DNA from: Saprospiraceae bacterium UBA1994
GTDB lineage: Bacteria; Bacteroidota; Bacteroidia; Chitinophagales; Saprospiraceae
DNA length: 64,000 nt
Reading direction: 5' to 3'
Assembly (NCBI GenBank): GCA_002335865.1
Contig: DDCY01000002.1
Location: 49,309-113,308 of the forward strand
Shown here: positions 9,109 through 18,587 of the stretch, one piece after another
Numbering within the stretch: the first letter of the stretch is position 1
Layout of the letters: each line of letters starts with the position of its first letter
Made by a program: the position numbers and the translations under genes
The notes under the pieces: generated by a model
Seen by the model: the letters and a program-made list of their open reading frames with translations, nothing else
Database searches by the model: none
What the model was told of the DNA's origin: nothing

Positions 9109-9951
9109 TTATAATTTCTCTTCCTCGTCATACTCAATTCTATCACGATAAGGCACAAATGGAATCTTTAGTAATTCCCATATGCTTTCAATCTCTTTTA
9201 CGTGCATGTGTGTATCCAAACCATAGACTAATTTATCATTATCCACTCTTGTGAAGGTTCCAAATATGCGATCCCAAAAAGAGAAAATATTGCCGTAATT
9301 AGTATTGCTATATGGTTCTCTATAGTGGTGGTGTACTCTATGCATTCGCGGTGTTGCGATAATATAAGCTAGCACAGTATCTAACTTTTCTGGGATGTTC
9401 ATATTGCTATGATTAAACTGTGTTGCTACCAAAGAAGCAGACTGATAAAAAAAGATCAACCAAACTGGGGCCCCTACAACAAAAACTGCGAGAATCGTAA
9501 ATGTAAATCTAATTATACTTTCCCCAGGATGATGACGGTTAGCCGAAGTCGTATCAAGATGCTGATCTGTATGATGAATAATATGAAACTTCCACATCCA
9601 TTTTACATTATGTTGTACCCAGTGCGCTAGATATGCTCCTAAAAGATCCATGAGCATCAATCCAAAAATTACTTGGGCCCATAATGGTACATTCAACCAA
9701 CTGATCAATCCGAATTCATTATCGGTAACCCATAACGTACTTGCTACCAACAAGAAGGCCATACTAAAATTGACTAAAACCGTAGTCAATGTGAAAAAGA
9801 GATTCATCCCTGAATGCCTCCATTTGTTATAATCTTGTTTAAAGAAGGGAAAGGCATTCTCCATGAGAAAGAAAAATGTAAGGCCACCTACCAACAATAG
9901 TGATCTATGTGTAGTAGGCATATTAGTAAAGTATTCAACTATTAAATCCAT
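9109..9951 (-). CDS. Sterol desaturase / fatty acid hydroxylase family membrane protein
   Basis: The 280-residue integral membrane protein carries the His-box pattern of the di-iron fatty acid hydroxylase superfamily: HWVQHNV at about residue 130, HIIHHTDQHLDTTSANRHHP at about 145-165, and HRVHHHYREPYSNTNYGN at about 225-240. Four hydrophobic segments surround these boxes. Members hydroxylate or desaturate lipids (sterols, carotenoids, fatty acids) at the membrane using oxygen. The substrate here cannot be determined; no sterol or carotenoid genes are adjacent. It is transcribed alone, with a 287-base gap upstream. Confidence 0.9.
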   Translation of the reverse strand: MDLIVEYFTNMPTTHRSLLLVGGLTFFFLMENAFPFFKQDYNKWRHSGMNLFFTLTTVLVNFSMAFLLVASTLWVTDNEFGLISWLNVPLWAQVIFGLMLMDLLGAYLAHWVQHNVKWMWKFHIIHHTDQHLDTTSANRHHPGESIIRFTFTILAVFVVGAPVWLIFFYQSASLVATQFNHSNMNIPEKLDTVLAYIIATPRMHRVHHHYREPYSNTNYGNIFSFWDRIFGTFTRVDNDKLVYGLDTHMHVKEIESIWELLKIPFVPYRDRIEYDEEEKL

Positions 9952-10238
9952 TTTTTCGTATTTCTTAGATATCCAAAAATAAAAGTAAATACCTAAATTG
10001 GTGTTGCATCTAGCTTTAGAGTAAAACTATTAATAATTCTGCACATCAATTCCTCTCTGTAAAATGGCTAGAATTGCAATATGAATACCAATTCAACAAA
10101 ATATGTATTTAAGTTAAAATGTAGCAACTCTATGATTGAATATAGAAGTGATCATACCAATTATTCAACTAAAAGCATCTAAAATATAGTCTCAATAAAC
10201 AACCATCCAATATTATTCAACACATAAAATTCATACAA

Positions 10239-10697
10239 ATGAAAAATATAACATTATCAATAGCCCTTACATTGCTTGCATTCAGTATTTACGCACAAAC
10301 GGAACAAAACCAACATAGATATAAAGAGAATAATGAAATATTCAAGGTTGTAGAAGAAATGCCAAGATTTCCTGGCTGCGAAGAAAAAAAATTAAGTAAG
10401 GACGCGCTTAAGGAATGCTCGAATAACAAATTATCAATGTTTATAGGTAAGAATCTGAAATATCCAAAGGACGCTAGAGAAAGTAGTATACAAGGAAAAG
10501 CAATTATTCAATTTGTAGTCAACAAACAGGGCAAGTTGGAAGAATTAAAATTATTACGTGATCCTGGAAGCGGATGTGGCGATGCTGCCATGGAAGTGAT
10601 AAAAAAGATGAAGGATGAGATTACTTGGATCCCGGGTAAGCAACGAGGGCAAAAGGTAAAAGTGCAATTTACATTGCCGATCACATTCAAACTATAG
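10239..10697 (+). CDS. TonB C-terminal domain protein (energy-transducer-like)
   Basis: The 152-residue protein has a signal peptide (LSIALTLLAFSIYAQ) and a C-terminal TonB domain at about residues 65-150. The region contains KNLKYPKDARESSIQGKAII and VNKQGKLEELKLLRDPGSGC, typical of Bacteroidota TonB-like domains that begin with EMPRFPGCE. Unlike true TonB it has a cleavable signal and no long proline-rich span, so it is more likely one of the periplasmic stand-alone TonB-domain proteins. No ExbB/ExbD or receptor gene is nearby. Role uncertain. Confidence 0.82.
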   Translation: MKNITLSIALTLLAFSIYAQTEQNQHRYKENNEIFKVVEEMPRFPGCEEKKLSKDALKECSNNKLSMFIGKNLKYPKDARESSIQGKAIIQFVVNKQGKLEELKLLRDPGSGCGDAAMEVIKKMKDEITWIPGKQRGQKVKVQFTLPITFKL

Positions 10698-10793
10698 TCC
10701 CTTAGTTGTAAATACGTACACTGTTAGATGTGAGTAGAGAGCTGCTACTATAAATTAAGTACCTTAGCAGCTTATATAGAAGAAAATACATAT

Positions 10794-12146
10794 ATGAAGT
10801 TTACAGAATTTGGGTTAGATAATGGGATATTGGAAGCGATATCTTACATGGGATACGAAGAAGCGACCGAAATACAAGAGAAAGCCATGCCTCTAATAAT
10901 GGAGGGTAACGATATCATAGGATGTGCTCAGACAGGTACTGGTAAAACTGCAGCCTTTCTATTGCCGATCATGCATAAGGTGATCAATAATAAGTCAAAA
11001 AACACTACTGCGCTAATCATAGTGCCTACTAGAGAGTTGGCGTTACAGATAGACCAGCAGTTCCAAGGGTTTGCATACTTTGCCCCTGTGACCTCTATAC
11101 CAGTGTATGGTGGAGGTTCTGGAGCAGATTGGGAACAGCAGAAAAAAGCACTCAAACGACAGACAGATATCATCATAGCTACACCAGGAAAACTGATGTC
11201 TCATTTGAATATGGGATTCATTACGCTGAAAGATCTTAAATACCTGATACTCGATGAAGCAGATCGTATGCTCGACATGGGTTTCCGTGAAGATATACAG
11301 AAGGTAATAGATATGCTTCCAAAAGATCGTCAGACACTAATGTTTTCTGCCACGATGGCTCCAAAGATCCGTGAATTCGCTAAAAAGATACTCAAAGATC
11401 CTAAGGAAGTAAATGTAGCTATAGGCAAACCAGCAGCTGGAGTACTTCAAGCGGCTTACCTTGTCAATGATACGCATAAGACAATGCTACTTGATAAATT
11501 AATCAAAGATAAACCAGCATATAAGTCGATCATCATATTCTCTTCTACTAAGAAGAAAGTAGCTGATATTCATAGAAGCCTCAAGAGACAGGGGCATAAT
11601 GTAGAAAGCATCTCTTCTGATCTGACTCAAGAGACTAGAGAAAAAGTATTGTCTAATTTTAGAGCTAAGCGCACTCGAATCCTAGTCGGCACCGATGTAA
11701 TCAGTAGGGGTATAGATATTGCGGACATCAATCTTGTAGTCAACTATGATGTACCTGGAGAAGCAGCTGACTATGTTCACCGTGTAGGTCGAACTGCCAG
11801 AGCTGATACTACGGGAGTGGCAATCACTCTTATAAGTGAAGATGGAATGCATGACTTCAGTAAGATCGAGCAATTGATAGATACTGTAATCCATAAACTA
11901 GAGATACCCAAAGAAATGGGTCAAAGCCCAAAATGGGATCCTAAATTTAGACCTAAAGTAAGAGGTGGTATTGGAAGACATGGTGGAAGAGACGGAAACC
12001 GTGGAGGGTCAGGACGTGGTGGCAATAATCGTGGAGGAAATAGTCGTGGGAAAAGCGGTGGATCTAGTAGATCTGGTGGCAACAACAAAAGACGTGGACC
12101 AAGAGGAAATAGTGGAAAGCCTAATAGTAGACCTAAAAAAGATTAG
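10794..12146 (+). CDS. DEAD-box ATP-dependent RNA helicase with RGG-rich tail
   Basis: The 450-residue helicase has all main motifs: Q-motif region ATEIQEKAMPL, Walker A AQTGTGKTAA, PTRELALQ, ATPGKLM, DEAD box LDEADRMLDMGF, SAT (MFSATMAP), GTDVISRGIDI and HRVGRTAR. Core length and order match RhlE/CshA-type helicases that remodel structured RNA, such as mRNA decay or ribosome assembly intermediates. The last 65 residues are a low-complexity Gly/Arg/Ser/Asn tail with repeated RGG and GGN units, the usual nonspecific RNA-binding tail. No neighbour indicates a more specific role. Confidence 0.95.
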   Translation: MKFTEFGLDNGILEAISYMGYEEATEIQEKAMPLIMEGNDIIGCAQTGTGKTAAFLLPIMHKVINNKSKNTTALIIVPTRELALQIDQQFQGFAYFAPVTSIPVYGGGSGADWEQQKKALKRQTDIIIATPGKLMSHLNMGFITLKDLKYLILDEADRMLDMGFREDIQKVIDMLPKDRQTLMFSATMAPKIREFAKKILKDPKEVNVAIGKPAAGVLQAAYLVNDTHKTMLLDKLIKDKPAYKSIIIFSSTKKKVADIHRSLKRQGHNVESISSDLTQETREKVLSNFRAKRTRILVGTDVISRGIDIADINLVVNYDVPGEAADYVHRVGRTARADTTGVAITLISEDGMHDFSKIEQLIDTVIHKLEIPKEMGQSPKWDPKFRPKVRGGIGRHGGRDGNRGGSGRGGNNRGGNSRGKSGGSSRSGGNNKRRGPRGNSGKPNSRPKKD

Positions 12147-12149
12147 ATC

Positions 12150-12167
12150 ATTATATTCGAATATAAT
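12150..12167. repeat. Perfect 18-bp palindrome after the helicase gene
   Basis: The sequence ATTATATTCGAATATAAT is its own reverse complement and begins four bases past the helicase stop codon. It may act as a transcript end hairpin or mRNA 3' stabiliser, or be a binding site. There is no T-run, so a classical terminator is not supported. The remaining bases to 12357 hold nothing else clear. Confidence 0.5.
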
Positions 12168-12357
12168 CATTTCTAAACTTTATAATTTAGCTTCCATATA
12201 CTATTATTATATCTAGTTCTAAATAATAATGAACCTTCCATTTCTATTGATTGGTATCCTGCAATCCTTTCATAAGACACAAATCAGAATAAAATATAGC
12301 TATCGATTATTTTAATTAGGTGTCCATTTTGGTCTTATAATAGATTATTCATTGATT

Positions 12358-13956
12358 CTACTTCTCAATATATTTAGGTGCCCTTCTGTGCTTAGTTGCT
12401 TGCTCATAGAGGTAAGCAATATCTATCAATTCACCTTCACTCCATTGACGTCCAAATATGGATAGGCCAACAGGCAACTCGTCCACATAACCCATCGGTA
12501 CTGTTATACTCGGATAGCCAGAAATTGCCGCTGGGGATGAACTTCCAAGTGTAAATTTATCGCCATTGGCGTGATCTGTCTTCCATGCAGGAGATCCTGA
12601 TGGAGCCATTATGGCATCTAGATTAAATGCATCCATTACACGATCTATCCCATTGACTCTAGAACCTAAATTTGCAGCTTCGAGGTGCTTAAAATAATCT
12701 TCAGATTCCATCCCTTCCATCACTGCTGCCATCTCTAAATATTCCTGTCCGTAGAAATCCATTTCGACTTTGTCATTCATATTGAACTCTATGAGTTCAG
12801 TTAGATTCTTGATAGCTGCATCTGGCCCTAAGGAAGCGAAATAGTCATTGAGTCCGTCTTTATACTCATGTAACATCACTTGAAAAGCATTATAATTTAT
12901 CTCATCGTTTAAAAATATCTGATCTACTTCTATGATTTCGGCTCCCAGATCTTTCATCTTATTTACCGCCCTATTTGTCAACACGTCCACGTCTGAATTT
13001 TTTCCATCTGCACCGGTATAGTATCCGATTCTCATACGTTTTAAATCTTTGGCCCTAATAAATTGTATATAGTTATCATAAAAATTACCATCACTAAGAA
13101 CCGTCCTATCATCTAGAGGGTCAACTCCTGCAAGAGCACCCAAACAAATAGCTACATCTTTAATTGATCTGGCGATTGGTCCGGCTGTATCTTGATTCCA
13201 AGAAATAGGAATAATGCCATTACGCGAAATAAGACCTACAGTTGGCTTGATGCCAACCACACCATTAGCTTGAGATGGACAAACTATAGAGCCATTTGTT
13301 TCAGTTCCTATTGCTATGACACAGAGATTGGCTGCTACTGCTACAGCCGATCCAGAGCTAGAGCCACAAGGATTACGATCAAGTATGTAAGGATTTTTTG
13401 TTTGTCCTCCAACCCCACTCCAACCACTACTAGAATTCTCTCCACGAAAATTTGCCCATTCGCTTAGGTTGGCTTTACCTAATATAATGGCTCCGGCTTC
13501 TCGCAATTTCTTAGTTATATATGCATCGTCTAAAGGATAACTATTTCGCAAAGCGCGGCTACCTCCTGTTGTAGGTAAGTCGTAAGTATCAATATTGTCT
13601 TTAAGTAATACTGGCACACCATGCATAGGTCCACGATACAATCCTTTCAGTAAATCCTGATCAAGCTGTCTAGCCATTTTGAGTGCATTCGAATTAGTGG
13701 TTATAACAGCATTAAGCAATGGTCCACTATCGTCAATATTTTCTATTCTTTGTAAATAAAATTGCACTACTGATTCTACTGATAAGCTTCCATCTTTATA
13801 ACCTATTTGCAAATCTGTGATACTATATTCTTTATTCTCAATGAGAGCTACTTGTCCAAATACAGTATCTCCTTTAGGAATACTTCTATTATTACACGAA
13901 CAGACTAACAATAGAAAAATAATAACTACCAAAAATTTTATCTGAATCAATCTCAT
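12358..13956 (-). CDS. Lipoprotein amidase (amidase signature family)
   Basis: The 532-residue protein is an amidase-signature hydrolase, using a Ser-cisSer-Lys triad on amide bonds. The Lys is in GVPVLLKDNIDT, and the serines are in NPCGSSSGSAVAVAANL and IGTETNGSIVCPSQ. The N-terminus has a lipobox (LLLVCSCNN), so it is predicted to be a membrane-anchored periplasmic or outer-membrane enzyme rather than the GatA subunit, which is cytosolic. Catalytic domain length is typical. The start codon overlaps the stop of the upstream methyltransferase by four bases (ATGA type), which indicates tight co-expression. Substrate unknown. Confidence 0.9.
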   Translation of the reverse strand: MRLIQIKFLVVIIFLLLVCSCNNRSIPKGDTVFGQVALIENKEYSITDLQIGYKDGSLSVESVVQFYLQRIENIDDSGPLLNAVITTNSNALKMARQLDQDLLKGLYRGPMHGVPVLLKDNIDTYDLPTTGGSRALRNSYPLDDAYITKKLREAGAIILGKANLSEWANFRGENSSSGWSGVGGQTKNPYILDRNPCGSSSGSAVAVAANLCVIAIGTETNGSIVCPSQANGVVGIKPTVGLISRNGIIPISWNQDTAGPIARSIKDVAICLGALAGVDPLDDRTVLSDGNFYDNYIQFIRAKDLKRMRIGYYTGADGKNSDVDVLTNRAVNKMKDLGAEIIEVDQIFLNDEINYNAFQVMLHEYKDGLNDYFASLGPDAAIKNLTELIEFNMNDKVEMDFYGQEYLEMAAVMEGMESEDYFKHLEAANLGSRVNGIDRVMDAFNLDAIMAPSGSPAWKTDHANGDKFTLGSSSPAAISGYPSITVPMGYVDELPVGLSIFGRQWSEGELIDIAYLYEQATKHRRAPKYIEK

Positions 13957-15563
13957 TTTTTCGCTCTTAACAAATTGATAGAAACTGTAGCCAATTCTGA
14001 ATTTGGGAATTTAGTAAAATATTCTTCTACAGGAAATAATCCAGCTTTACTTGCAACCTCATTAAATATATCCACTTCGACTATATACTGATCAGAAAAA
14101 CCATGAGTTGCATCATACGCCGTTGCTGCTGTTTTGCCTAAATTACGAGACGTAATACTAGGAGCAATGGTGTGCAATTCTATCACCAATAAGCCGTACT
14201 TCTGTACATATGGAGCCCACTTATTAAAGTGTTCTTTCAAGTTCGCTTCGACCAATTCATTACTTAGACGCTTTCCTCTAAATGCAAAGGCGCCTGATGA
14301 TGGACTCTCAATATTACCATCTTGACTCTTTGGCTCTGTCCAAATTCGATTATGATCAAGGAAAGTTCGTACATTAAGTAGTTCACTCAATTGAATACCA
14401 TAATTTTCCTGAAGATTATCAGCTAACAAATCTGGTCTACCGATATCTCCCCAAATTACTTTGGCCCAGATATTAGCCATTACTATATTAGCTCTGGTTA
14501 CATCTAAAGCAGCTTTGTTGTAATCCGCTCCCACTAAAAACAAAGGATGTTCTTCCAACATCTGACCGCGTAAAGTTCTGTTTTCGATTACATCAAAAAG
14601 ATGTATCAAAAAAGCTCCATTACCGCAACCCATATCTACGATTCCCTTGGGTTGGTCTTCTATTGGTTTATTGAAAATATCTATTATTATCTCATCGATT
14701 TTTTTGAAGTATGTAGAATGTGCTCCACCACTCCCCCAAACATTCATCTCTCTATCGACGTGTACTTCTTTAGCTCCTTTGGGAAGGTTCCAAAAAATCG
14801 TAGGATCACCAAATAGCAATTCATTTAATTTTCTGAAAGCAGGAATATAGGAAACAGTAACACCATAGGCACTTGCTCGACGTGCAAAAAACAATCCCTT
14901 TTCTGTAAAGCTGTAAGTATCATTTTTTTTATCGAACCATCCTATTGTCATAAAAATATCAAGTAGTCGCTCAAAGTTTTTTCCGTTGTGATGAAACTCA
15001 TCATGTCTAAATGATGCTTGCATAAAATACTTGTGGAACATACCACCCATGCCTAAGGATACTATCGACGGACCAACAATGATCCCCTCGATGTGACTAA
15101 GTATCTGATCTTGGATTTCAATTTCTACAAGATTTGTTGATTTTTCCAATCCATACCTATTACTATAATTTTTAAATAATCTATCTAAGTACATAAAGGG
15201 TTCTTCTTCAAATTTTCTAGAATCGAAATGTCCAGATATATTTATCAATTCAGATGAATCGGAATATAGAGGAATTAATGCGAAGGCTAGTTCACTCCTA
15301 TCATTAAGTGAGATCGAAATATCATTACCAACAGTCTTATGCACTAGCCAACCCTGTGAAGCGAGCACTCGTAGCGCTACATTAAGGTATCCATCATTGG
15401 CCTTAAATTTACTAGCAATAGACTTCAGAGTTGTTTTGCCTTCACTAAGTATAAAATCCAAAACACCACTACTATGGAGAAGGTACGCAGTTGGTATAGT
15501 TACAATTCCATCCAAATGTCTAAAAAGTTCTGATCTGAACTGCACTTTCTGTTGTCTATCCAT
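13953..15563 (-). CDS. Large class I SAM-dependent methyltransferase (possibly AprA-like)
   Basis: The protein has 536 residues when started at the ATG at 15563 (MDRQQKVQF); a TTG five codons upstream is less likely. A winged-helix-like N-terminal part (SSGVLDFILSEGKTTLKSIA, then LNVALRVLASQGWLVH) resembles the dimerisation domain of O-methyltransferases. The SAM-binding motif is GIVDMGCGNGAFLIHLF at about residues 305-320, with an acidic residue in LVGADYNKAALDVT. The size and double-domain layout recall AprA-type methyltransferases linked to polyketide pathways, but there is no PKS here, so that comparison is tentative. It is the first gene of a two-gene unit with the amidase. Confidence 0.75.
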   Translation of the reverse strand: MDRQQKVQFRSELFRHLDGIVTIPTAYLLHSSGVLDFILSEGKTTLKSIASKFKANDGYLNVALRVLASQGWLVHKTVGNDISISLNDRSELAFALIPLYSDSSELINISGHFDSRKFEEEPFMYLDRLFKNYSNRYGLEKSTNLVEIEIQDQILSHIEGIIVGPSIVSLGMGGMFHKYFMQASFRHDEFHHNGKNFERLLDIFMTIGWFDKKNDTYSFTEKGLFFARRASAYGVTVSYIPAFRKLNELLFGDPTIFWNLPKGAKEVHVDREMNVWGSGGAHSTYFKKIDEIIIDIFNKPIEDQPKGIVDMGCGNGAFLIHLFDVIENRTLRGQMLEEHPLFLVGADYNKAALDVTRANIVMANIWAKVIWGDIGRPDLLADNLQENYGIQLSELLNVRTFLDHNRIWTEPKSQDGNIESPSSGAFAFRGKRLSNELVEANLKEHFNKWAPYVQKYGLLVIELHTIAPSITSRNLGKTAATAYDATHGFSDQYIVEVDIFNEVASKAGLFPVEEYFTKFPNSELATVSINLLRAKK

Positions 15564-15738
15564 ATCAGAAAGGTACAAATTTATTGATGTTGGATTGTCA
15601 TCTATAGTGTGGCATCTTCATTCTTTCGTCTATTAAATCTTATAATTGGTAGCAATAAGAACAACACCTATTTAACTATTACTAGATTACATTGAAGTTG
15701 TAATTCACTTCAATATCGAAACCACCAACAAATGACGT

Positions 15739-16629
15739 ATGGCAGTATTATCAATAAATAAATTAACCAAAACATATGGAAAGGTCAAAGCTATAGACAA
15801 TCTCAATCTTGAGATTGAAGCTGGCAATATCTATGGACTTTTGGGACCAAATGGAAGTGGCAAAACTACTACCCTCGGAATTATACTAGGCATATTAGGC
15901 AATGATTCGGGTACTTATGAATGGTTTGATGGACAATATGGTGATCAGCATAGAATGTATATCGGAGCTATATTAGAGACTCCGAACTTCTATCCATACC
16001 TCGATGCAGTGGACAATCTCGAAATCGTAGCGCGTATAAAAAATGTAAAGCAGACCAATTTCGACGAAATACTCGAGCAGGTAAATCTAGCAAATCGTAA
16101 AACATCTAAATTCCATTCCTACTCTCTTGGTATGAAACAGCGATTAGCTATAGCCGCTACACTTATCGGAGATCCGAAGGTTCTAATATTTGACGAACCT
16201 ACTAATGGGCTAGATCCTCAGGGTATATCAGAAGTGAGAGATGTACTGACTAGAGTGGCTAGGAACGGTAATACTGTGATCATGGCGAGTCACTTACTCG
16301 ATGAAGTAGAAAAAATCTGTAGTCATGTGGCCATAATTAAGGATGGTATACTCCGTAAGACAGGTGAAGTCGGTGCTTTGCTCAACAATGACGTACAAGT
16401 ACATATAGCTGCAGAGGATATGATGAGACTAGAAAATATGTTGCTCGGCCTGCCTTATATACGTAATGTGGTGAAGCGTGATAATTTTATAGAATGTAAT
16501 TTATCAAAAGATCAAAATTTAGCCGAACTTAATGCTAATGCATTCCAACAAGGATTATTACTTACACATCTAGTCAGTAAGAAACAAAGTTTGGAAGATG
16601 AATTCCTAGAGATCACTAAGGAACAGTAA
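15739..16629 (+). CDS. ABC transporter ATP-binding protein (ABC-2 type exporter)
   Basis: The 296-residue ATPase has Walker A GLLGPNGSGKTTT, the Q-loop region, signature SYSLGMKQRLAIA, Walker B VLIFDEPTNGLDPQG and the H-loop in IMASHLLDE. The extra C-terminal 80 residues are usual for the DrrA/CcmA-like branch working with ABC-2 permeases. The permease gene starts 62 bases downstream. The transported substrate is unknown; such pairs handle antibiotics, lipids or peptides. It does not closely match my memory of the gliding protein GldA, so that name is not given. Confidence 0.93.
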   Translation: MAVLSINKLTKTYGKVKAIDNLNLEIEAGNIYGLLGPNGSGKTTTLGIILGILGNDSGTYEWFDGQYGDQHRMYIGAILETPNFYPYLDAVDNLEIVARIKNVKQTNFDEILEQVNLANRKTSKFHSYSLGMKQRLAIAATLIGDPKVLIFDEPTNGLDPQGISEVRDVLTRVARNGNTVIMASHLLDEVEKICSHVAIIKDGILRKTGEVGALLNNDVQVHIAAEDMMRLENMLLGLPYIRNVVKRDNFIECNLSKDQNLAELNANAFQQGLLLTHLVSKKQSLEDEFLEITKEQ

Positions 16630-16691
16630 TTCAATATTACGAGAGTCCTAGACAAAATCACATTTCCAATTAGAGTAAAAACGATTATGAT

Positions 16692-17501
16692 ATGTTTAGA
16701 TTATTATCATTAGAATATAAAAAATTTAGAAAAAACAGTGTAGTAGGCATCCTTACATTGTTTTACATCATACTAGCTCCAACGTTGATATTGGTAGCGA
16801 AGGAAATATTTAAATCTACGCCTGATTTCCTACCTAGTAGTAATGTGTTTTTTGAATTTCCAACGATATGGGATTACATGGGGTACATTGGCAATTGGCT
16901 AACTTCTTTTTTTTTAGGATTTGTTGTGATCTATATGATCACAAGCGAAGTAGCATCTAAAACAATGAGACAGAGTATCATCAATGGGCTTAACAGGAAA
17001 GATTATTTTTTGGGTAAGGTATACACAATACTAACGTTCAGTGCTTTTGCCACACTCATATATATTATTTCTACAATAATTATTGGCATTATTCATACTG
17101 ATGGTTTTGATTTGGAATTGATAATGGATAGCAACTGGGCTCCATTCCGATACTTCTTGATGTGTATGGGATATATGAGTTTCGCTTTGCTGATTGGGTT
17201 TACTATGCGTAAATCAGGATTGGCCATTTTCTTCTATCTCGTATATGTCATGATGCTTGAAGTTGTACTGAGGTACATACAAGTATGGGCTTGGCCACAT
17301 GAGGCGATGAAGTGGTGGCCTATGAATATAATTGAGGATTTGATGCCTAACCCGTTCCTAAAGCTAGGAGATAAATTTATCAAAAACGAATACGACTTTG
17401 GACTATTAGTTTCTAATAATGGAGCCATCATCGGAAGTATCTTATACACTATATTGTTTCTTGGTATAGCTTGGTATAGCTTTAGTAAAAGAGATATATA
17501 A
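16692..17501 (+). CDS. ABC-2 type permease
   Basis: The 269-residue membrane protein has about six hydrophobic helices (for example SVVGILTLFYIILAPTLILV, LTSFFLGFVVIYMI, FSAFATLIYIISTIIIGIIH, GSILYTILFLGIAW). A conserved-looking segment SKTMRQSIINGLNRKDYFLGK after the second helix is typical of ABC-2 permeases with bacteriocin-immunity-like partners. It directly follows the ATP-binding gene and is followed after 58 bases by bioY. Confidence 0.85.
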   Translation: MFRLLSLEYKKFRKNSVVGILTLFYIILAPTLILVAKEIFKSTPDFLPSSNVFFEFPTIWDYMGYIGNWLTSFFLGFVVIYMITSEVASKTMRQSIINGLNRKDYFLGKVYTILTFSAFATLIYIISTIIIGIIHTDGFDLELIMDSNWAPFRYFLMCMGYMSFALLIGFTMRKSGLAIFFYLVYVMMLEVVLRYIQVWAWPHEAMKWWPMNIIEDLMPNPFLKLGDKFIKNEYDFGLLVSNNGAIIGSILYTILFLGIAWYSFSKRDI

Positions 17502-17559
17502 TGAAGTAAATTATGCAGTTAATCACTTTTCTCAAACTCATAGTTTAAATAAATAAAAG

Positions 17560-18078
17560 ATGAAATCTATATTAAGAATTCTACTGGCCACTATCACAAT
17601 AGCTGCTGCTGCACGCGTTTCGTTTGATCTCAACATCGCTGACCAGATTGTTCCGATTACTGGTCAGACTTTGGCTGTGTTAGTATCCGCAATGTTACTT
17701 CCGAAATGGGAGGCATTAATCGCTATTGTAAGTTACCTAGCATTAGGTGCGTTTGGTCAACCTGTGTTTGCTGACGGTGAATATGGAATGGACAAATTAA
17801 CTGGAAATGGAGCTGGATATCTATGGGGCTTTCTTCTTGCAACATTCTCTGTGAGTACTACACGAGGATATAAAGATAGTAGATCTTTACTAAGTATTAT
17901 GCATGGGAATGTCTTAGGAACTGCTATAATTCTATTTGTTGGATTTGCAGTTTTAGCATTTCATATTGGGACTCAATCTGCCTTTAGTTTAGGCGTAACA
18001 CCTTATTGGACAGGAGCCGTTGCAAAGATTTTATTGGGGACTTTGGTGGTCTTTGGAATTAGGAAGTCGGTAAAGTAG
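17560..18078 (+). CDS. bioY: Biotin transporter BioY
   Basis: The 172-residue protein is the S-component of the biotin ECF transporter. It shows IVPITGQTLAVLVSAMLLP, then YLALGAFGQPVFADG and GAGYLWGFLLA, which match the biotin-binding loops of BioY (usually QTLAVLL, GAFGxPVFA, GPTxGYL). Five or six membrane helices are visible. It is in the same direction as, and 58 bases after, an ABC-2 exporter pair, which is not an ECF energising module. BioM/BioN are not present, so it either works alone or with a shared EcfAT module elsewhere. No biotin repressor site was seen. Confidence 0.92.
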   Translation: MKSILRILLATITIAAAARVSFDLNIADQIVPITGQTLAVLVSAMLLPKWEALIAIVSYLALGAFGQPVFADGEYGMDKLTGNGAGYLWGFLLATFSVSTTRGYKDSRSLLSIMHGNVLGTAIILFVGFAVLAFHIGTQSAFSLGVTPYWTGAVAKILLGTLVVFGIRKSVK

Positions 18079-18135
18079 ATCTCGATTAGAAAAGAATACA
18101 AATTGGACTAATTTTAATTTTACTTGAACTTCACT

Positions 18136-18318
18136 TTAAACATAAATGCAATCAACAAATTTGATTTTGATTTTAATCTGATGTTGCAAAGCTACCAATT
18201 TTGATTCTATTGTTGTGTCTAAAAGATTATGTTTGGATTTTCTCATATGCGCTACAAAATTATTAGCGATTGTACCTATCTTGAATGTGAGTTCAATTGG
18301 AAACAAGAGTCTCTTCAT
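18136..18318 (-). pseudogene. Possible N-terminal remnant of a LURP-one-like / scramblase-related protein
   Basis: A 60-codon frame starts MKRLLFPIELTFKIGTIANN. The first 27 residues recall the start of LURP-one-related proteins of Bacteroidota (a pattern of hydrophobic residues, then FKI-TLANDF, then A-Y-V-R). The later part (NLLDTTIESKLVALQHQIK) loses the pattern and stops after 60 codons, whereas the family is about 150 residues or more. It may be a truncated remnant or a small unrelated protein. The remainder of the 509-base gap to 18587 shows no gene. Confidence 0.3.
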
Positions 18319-18587
18319 AACTATGTTTATTATTTAATTCTATTGAAAATATCGCGTTATACAACATACACGTAAACTATTGATATTTTATAAAGTACGA
18401 ATATCATATTTATTGTATAAAAAATCATCTTGCTTCTACGAATTCATCAATTCAATATACAGAGGTGCCAAATTAAAGAAAAGTGATATTTGACAAAGCT
18501 TAAAGACTTCCTAAGAGTTAAAATAGTAACAATTCAACAAGCATAATTAGCTACATTTACCATTCATAATCAGACATATAGCATACC

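Noticed and set aside
12358..13956. Glutamyl-tRNA amidotransferase subunit A (GatA)
   Set aside because: The N-terminal lipobox and the missing gatB/gatC partners argue for an exported amidase.
15739..17501. Considering the ABC exporter pair as the gliding motility module GldA/GldF
   Set aside because: The ATPase and permease do not match my memory of GldA/GldF, and gldG is absent. Left as a generic ABC-2 exporter.
17502..17559. A biotin-responsive operator or riboswitch upstream of bioY
   Set aside because: The 58-base gap contains no inverted repeat like a BirA site and no riboswitch-like structure.
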